Positions 58,835 through 64,000 of a stretch of DNA of 64,000 bases are shown here, in pieces. This stretch comes from Elmis aenea. Lineage: Eukaryota > Arthropoda > Insecta > Coleoptera > Elmidae. How positions within the stretch are numbered: the stretch's first letter is position 1; each line of letters begins with the position of its first letter. The position numbers and the translations under genes were made by a program. Below the pieces are notes generated by a model. That model searched no databases. It was given only the letters and a program-made list of their open reading frames with translations, and was not told where the DNA came from. The stretch lies in NCBI GenBank assembly GCA_947652605.1, contig OX393582.1, forward strand, positions 16,082,544 through 16,146,543, written 5' to 3'.

Positions 58835-60281
58835 TATTTTTACATTTTTGGATTCCTCTTTAAATTTAATTCAAAAAATGTAAAAGGTTATATGGGTCTA
58901 AAGTCAACCGTTCTCGTGAAAATTGCATTTTCATGAAAATACAGTATTTTCAAAAATTTTCAACATTTAAAAACTTTGAGAAGTCTGAAGAAATTCGCTT
59001 AGAGATAAGATTGACAATAGATTATGTAACACTTTGCACCACCTACATTTTTAAAATAATATACAGGGCGTTTTTTACGCTCGGTCAAACTGGTGAAACT
59101 TTAAACATCGATAACTCTTTTTTTTTAAATACAACACCCTATATTTTTTTACACCGTCTTATAGAAAATTTAATTCTCTTTCGAAAACATTCAGGCTGTT
59201 TTTTACCTAAAGTTGATATTTTCCGAGATATCGCGATTTTATTGTTAATTATTAGGGCAAAGTAATATTTTCAAGTAGGCTATGAAGGTAGACAGCGGTA
59301 ATTTGAAACAATTGAAAGAAAAAAACAAGAAACCTATAATTTTGTCGTTTGCCTACACATTTTTGACATTTTTTTATAAGAAATTTGTAGATTTACCATT
59401 TTTACGTTTAAATATAGGTTTCTCATCAGGGCCACAATATTTTTCATATAATTAAGTTTGATCGTTTGCCAAGTCCTAAAAACCGATTTATAATGTATTA
59501 GGTACGAGAACGGAACGCTGATTAAAAAAAAAAGTAATACTGACTTGTTTAATTTTACATTTAAAAAAAAAACATGGTTGGTACTGTTTTGGTAGAGTGT
59601 CGTAGTATCGTATCGTAAACAGACAAAAAATGGTTTATAGGATTTAGTAATTATCTTATAACACTGGTCCAATAAATAAATGCATAAATAATTTTAAAAG
59701 ATCTCTATTTAAACGTAAGTATGGTACTACAACTTTCCTATAAAAATATGTCAAAAGTGTGTAGTCAAACGATAAAATTATAAGTGTCTTGTTTTTTCTG
59801 TCAATTGTTTCAAATTACCGATGTCTACCTTCATAGCCTACTTGAAAATATTACTTTGCCCTAATAATTAACAATAAAATCGCGATATCTCGGAAAATAT
59901 CAATTTTAGGTGAAAAACAGCCTGAATGTTTTCGAAAGAGAATTAAATTTTCTACAAGACGGTGTAAAAAAATATAGGGTGTTGTATTTAAAAAAAATGA
60001 GTTATCGATGTTTAAAGTTTCACAAGTTTGACCGAGCGTAAAAAACGCCCTGTATAATATTTTAAAAATGTAGGTGGTGCAAAGTGTTACATAATCTATT
60101 GTCAATCTTATCTCTAAGCGAATTTCTTCAGACTTCTCAAAGTTTTTAAATGTTGAAAATTTTTGAAAATACTGTATTTTCATGAAAATGCAACTTTCAA
60201 GAGAACGGTTGACTTTAGACCCATATAACCTTTTACATTTTTTGAATTAAATTTAAAGAGGAATCCAAAAATGTAAAAATA

Positions 60282-60345
60282 TACAGGGTGTTCCATAAGA
60301 AAAAGTATAACTTTGATATGGCACTCTTTTTTGGAGCACCCTGTA
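60282..60345. repeat. 64-bp micro-element inside the right arm
   Basis: TACAGGGTGTTCC and inverted GGAGCACCCTGTA enclose the mirror of the left micro-element. Confidence 0.8.
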
Positions 60346-60468
60346 TGTTTGAAAATATTTTTAAAACGTAGCCCTTATTGACTTACATAATCTAACAGCG
60401 ACAGAAATTGGAAAATATAAACCGTTTCGCCATAAAACTCCGACGCGTCCGTCGTGACTCACCCTGTA

Positions 60469-62509
60469 TATTATAAAATTTTACATTAAATTTTCTACTT
60501 TTATTTTTATAGTAATTTTGGATGTTCGGTTTCTAAAATCACTAAAATCAAGTGTCATATAAATTTTAATTGAACTTTGTTTTATATTAAAACCGTTTAA
60601 AGTTATGCACGAACCTTTATTAGGAATTAAAAAAATTTACAAATAAATAATAAAAAACTTTTTTATTTGTTGTATACTTTTTGAATGTTTAAATTACTAT
60701 AAAAATAAAAATTGAACATTTACCATAAAATGCTGTATTTGGTATTATTTTGTAATTCTAAACAACTTCTTCCTATATGAAATTTTTTTGTATCTGTTAA
60801 AATAAGGGCACTTTACCCTTGCTAATATTACTAAAATTGCTAAAATCTAGTGTGCTATTTTAGATTGTTTTTTTTTAATTTTAAAAATTAGTTTCAGGCC
60901 ATGCACCAATTTTTATCAAACAAAATTTTCTGAGAAATCGATAATTAAAAAAAAAAAATTTTACACTAGTTGCAAACGTTTTGAATATTTCTGTGTGTAT
61001 ATAACCCTATTATACCTTTTTTTGTTGGTTTGATAGTCCAAAAAAGTTCACCGCTTCTGGTATGTGCTTTGATAACTGCCCCTATGATACCATGAATATA
61101 CAGGATAAATTTTGATATCTTTATTAGACGCCGTTTGGTTACTAACAGCCTTCAACTTCCGGCTTCAAACATTGACATTTAACGTGTTCAAGGTCCTAAC
61201 GCCAGTCAGTTACATCTTTAAAGTGGAATGTGGAATAAAAAATTCTTTGAACGTACATGAATCTATTATCATTTTAAAATCTGCATTACACAACGCTAAT
61301 TTCTTTAATCAAACTATGACAACTACAAAAGCAATAATTTACCTATAAAAATCGTCATGACTTCATCAATATTTATTGTTGTTCTTTGTTGCAACGCAAG
61401 AAATCCATGGCTGATTTCGATTGACAGTTGTACATTATTTTATTCCTTTTAAGACATTGCAATAAAATATCAGTCAACAACGTGAGTATTTTTTGCAAAT
61501 TTCTGGAAAGTTGAAGTCAAAGGTTTTTTAAAATAAAATTTCGTTACGCTCTTTTGATTTAGAATCTAATTTATTTATTACATCCGCGAGAAAAACTCGT
61601 ATCACAAAGATTCATCATAACACCACGGTGTAACAACTCATCAGTTAATTAATATCCGTATGCAGTTACTGTAAAATTATATAAATTAAGTTTTTTATAC
61701 TCCTGAACGAATTACATACAATCTTTAATTAAAACGCGGATGTTTTACTATTCTATAAACATCAAGGCACTGCAGTTTCAAGAAATACTCTTAAAATACC
61801 ATTAACAATTACGTAACCTTTTAAATCACCAGAACGACAACACACAATAGTTTTTAATAAATAATTTTCATTCACATGTACACACATTATACAGCAAACG
61901 TATTTATAAATATTGATTTCTTAGAAGACAAGTACGGAATACAATATTGACGTAATTTGCATGCAAAAAGTTACAGTGACAGTTAAGTAAGTATTGTTAT
62001 TCCCAACACGTGATAATATTAATCCTAATCAGATTTTATAATGTATAATTCAGTTGCATAATCTTTGTATTACATAGGATTAAATTAGATTACACTACAA
62101 CCCAAATACCGCTACAATTTTTTTAATTGCTATTAATTATGATAACATATCTAAAAAAGAAATAAGGAATTAAATAACTCTGATAATATACAAAATATTC
62201 CAGTAAGTACACCCTGGCCATCACTTCTTTGTTTTAAGAGATAAAGCTGTGGTCTCTATTAAAAAAGGAGTCATCATTTTTAAGTGTTTTACATAGATTC
62301 TATTGATTTTTAACTAATCGATCTTTATTAAGGTAGTCAAACTATCAAAAGTTGTTTTATGTAGTAATACACAGGTCTAGAGCAATCATTACTCAGTAAG
62401 AACCAAATGGAACACAACTTTAACAATAAACTACTTTATTTTTTGACTGGGCCCGTATGGCCATCCGTAGTCTCATCGTAAGTGTATCCTTGTCTTTCTT
62501 TTCTATAGG
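60469..62509. other. Unique AT-rich stretch
   Basis: A 78-codon frame at 61112 has no recognised motif. Nothing else was seen. Confidence 0.4.
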
Positions 62510-62511
62510 TA

Positions 62512-63835
62512 GGGGAGACCGGGGATAAAAGTAACATTTTTTTGTTTTTATTTAATTTCTCATAGATTATTCAAATTTTTTACATCCAAATTGGTTTAAT
62601 GATAGATTGGACATTTGTCTTGCTTCCAAGATATTTATTTCGTGCGTTTCGTAAAGCAACTGTTAGAAAAAAAAACATTTTCTTTAGTAAGACAGCTGTT
62701 ACTTTCAACCTCAACGTTGGGGCTAAAAGTAACAATGATTGGGGTAAGTTGTAACGGCAAAATAATTTACACAGCTCATAAGTAGTGGGTAAATATATTA
62801 GTATTCATCAACAAAATTAATATTTTATTCAAAAATACACATTAGCAAAATGAAAAAATAAAAAAAATATCTTTGGTACAATACAAAAAGATAAGTGAAC
62901 AGTATGGCATACCAGGTAAGGGCGGTCCCAAATTATTAAATTTATACTGGATCATAATAACTGTTTGTTTTATTTTTAAAAAAAACCAACCGCCCTTAAA
63001 CTGACCGTCATTCATTAAATCAGTAAAAGAGGGTCAGGTTAAGTTGGGTTGGTTAAAGCTTTGTTTATATTAAGTTATAAATATTAAGGTAATAGAATAA
63101 AAACAATGGCGGCTGGTAGGAAAACCAAAAGTACCAGATCTTACCAATTTACATAGGTTTTATAATTTAAAATGCTTTTTAAGAAATGATTTAGCTTTAC
63201 ATACATTTCCATCATTAAACCGATATTATATACTGAGTTTTATAATTTAATAATTTGGGACTGCAGTTACCAGGTTTGCCAAGATTATAAGTAGGTACCT
63301 ACATATTTAAAAATGTGAATCAAAAAGATACAACAAACTGGAAAATTATTCCGACAACTCTTGTATATTCTCATCTACGAAGAAAGCCACCACTTATGTG
63401 CTAAGAGTGAACATTTGCAAGTGAAAACATTAATTGGGGTTGGTTGTAACACTTTGTTACTTTTGACCCCAAGTGTACACAAAACAAATTGCAGGGAATC
63501 CACAATTAACCACGATTCTAACGTCAAATTGTATTGCATCCACCAATAGCCAACTAAATTTAGAACAAAATAATATAGGTACTTTTTTGTTCCTATTTTA
63601 GAGATCGCCTAAAAGTTACTCGACGGATGAGACAACGCAATAACTTTTAGGCGGAAAATAGTGACTCTGGCTGGCAAAAAGTTAACCTCTATGACAGATG
63701 AAAACTAGCAATGTAGGTAGGGAGCTGGATGTAACTTAACATTGCAAAAGCGTTTAGGGCGATATAAAACAAAAATTAAAGAAACTATAGGCACTGTTAC
63801 AACCTACCCGTGTTACTTTTATCCCCGGTCTCCCC
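62512..63835. mobile_element. 1.3-kb TA-flanked DNA element, GGGGAGACCGGGGATAAAAG ends
   Basis: Perfect 25-bp-class inverted ends start GGGGAGACCGGGGATAAAAG, and TA is at both borders (62510-62511 and 63836-63837). Inside, GGGGCTAAAAGTAAC, GGGGTAAGTTGTAAC, GGTTGTAACACTTTG and inverted GTTACTTTTGACCCC recur near both ends. These look like subterminal transposase-binding repeats. No transposase frame is recognisable, so it is non-autonomous, probably Tc1/mariner or pogo-like. A family D fragment lies inside it. Confidence 0.85.
62984..63061. repeat. Family D palindrome inside the TA-flanked element
   Basis: AACCAACCGCCCTTAAACTG and the inverted CAGGTTAAGTTGGGTTGGTT form the arms around GACCGTCATTCATTAAATC. 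The same TGACC-TCATT and GAGGGTCAGGTTAA core occurs at 39.35 and 58.06 kb. Confidence 0.7.
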
Positions 63836-64000
63836 TACATATTTTACGAGTAGTGTTTTCTACTTATGATTTAAATAATGCATCAACAATTCGTTTGTTG
63901 ATCGTCAAAACCCGAACACTGATGTAAACTCCAAGTTACTACCGTAATATTTTACCTTTAATTTGAATGATTAAAGTTAAACTTATGAAGTGTTACAAAT

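Larger units (their letters stand above)
58648..60468. mobile_element. 1.8-kb foldback element (family E) with nearly identical arms
   Basis: TACAGGGTGAGTCACGACGG and inverted CCGTCGTGACTCACCCTGTA are the ends. The arms are about 770 bp (58648-59420 and 59695-60468) and differ at only scattered positions by eye. TA borders are present. Mirror-image 110-codon frames in the arms (58933-59265 plus, 59851-60183 minus) are nearly identical because the arms are. They show no recognised domain, so they are probably not coding. A 64-bp miniature element sits at the same position in each arm. Confidence 0.88.

Noticed and set aside
58933..60183. Two 110-codon proteins with nearly identical sequence on opposite strands
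   Set aside because: They are mirror images because the arms of the foldback are. The single-arm relative at 52 kb breaks the frame, and no domain is recognisable.

Overview
This window looks like an AT-rich piece of an insect nuclear genome, most plausibly a beetle. The order is an inference from the repeat types and is not proven. There is no long open reading frame, no operon-like layout, and no tRNA, rRNA or CRISPR array that I could recognise. I found no intact host gene. The window is intergenic or deep-intron DNA built from layers of transposable elements separated by AT-rich unique sequence.

Four kinds of element dominate. (1) Non-LTR retrotransposons. Three 5'-truncated copies of one RTE-like family lie at 8054-8807 (minus), 18421-19850 (plus) and 32285-34118 (plus); two have perfect 12-bp target duplications. 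There are also an RNase H/zinc-knuckle end of another family (10961-11880), a duplicated RTE-like C-terminus (11885-12545) and an ORF1 remnant (35815-36355). (2) hAT-type miniature elements with CAG...CTG ends and 8-bp target duplications lie at 16498-16749, 22147-22378, 22387-22587, 32083-34193 and 46032-46322. Several orphan ends are also present. (3) Large foldback elements ending in TACAGGGTG or CCGGGTGATT have TA at their borders and arms of hundreds of bases. Two of them (47500-49021 and 53840-55670) carry helix-turn-helix reading frames like the N-terminus of IS630/Tc1/mariner transposases. Two other TA-flanked elements with repeated subterminal motifs (5558-6509 and 62512-63835) look pogo/Tigger-like.

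(4) The most unusual object is a 4.6-kb element at 23017-27617. It has about 1.15-kb terminal inverted repeats and a perfect 9-bp target duplication. Each end holds an array of about 145-bp units rich in TTAGCGCC, and a 130-bp tandem array lies inside. Its one plausible coding region (25951-26583) resembles the cysteine finger and histidine box of a ubiquitin-specific protease, broken by a single in-frame TAG. The catalytic-type histidine codon sits almost exactly on the inner edge of the right inverted repeat, so the last part of the frame is also present, inverted, in the left repeat. The 9-bp duplication and minisatellite ends suggest a MULE/Rehavkus-type transposon that acquired a host gene fragment.

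The nesting gives relative ages. RTE sits inside a hAT miniature element at 32 kb. A pogo-like element sits inside a foldback at 5-7 kb. An RTE copy interrupts a CCGGGTGATT foldback at 18.4 kb. Two hAT miniature elements lie back to back in one target site at 22.1-22.6 kb. Repeat boundaries were found by eye and can be off by a few bases except where a target duplication fixes them.
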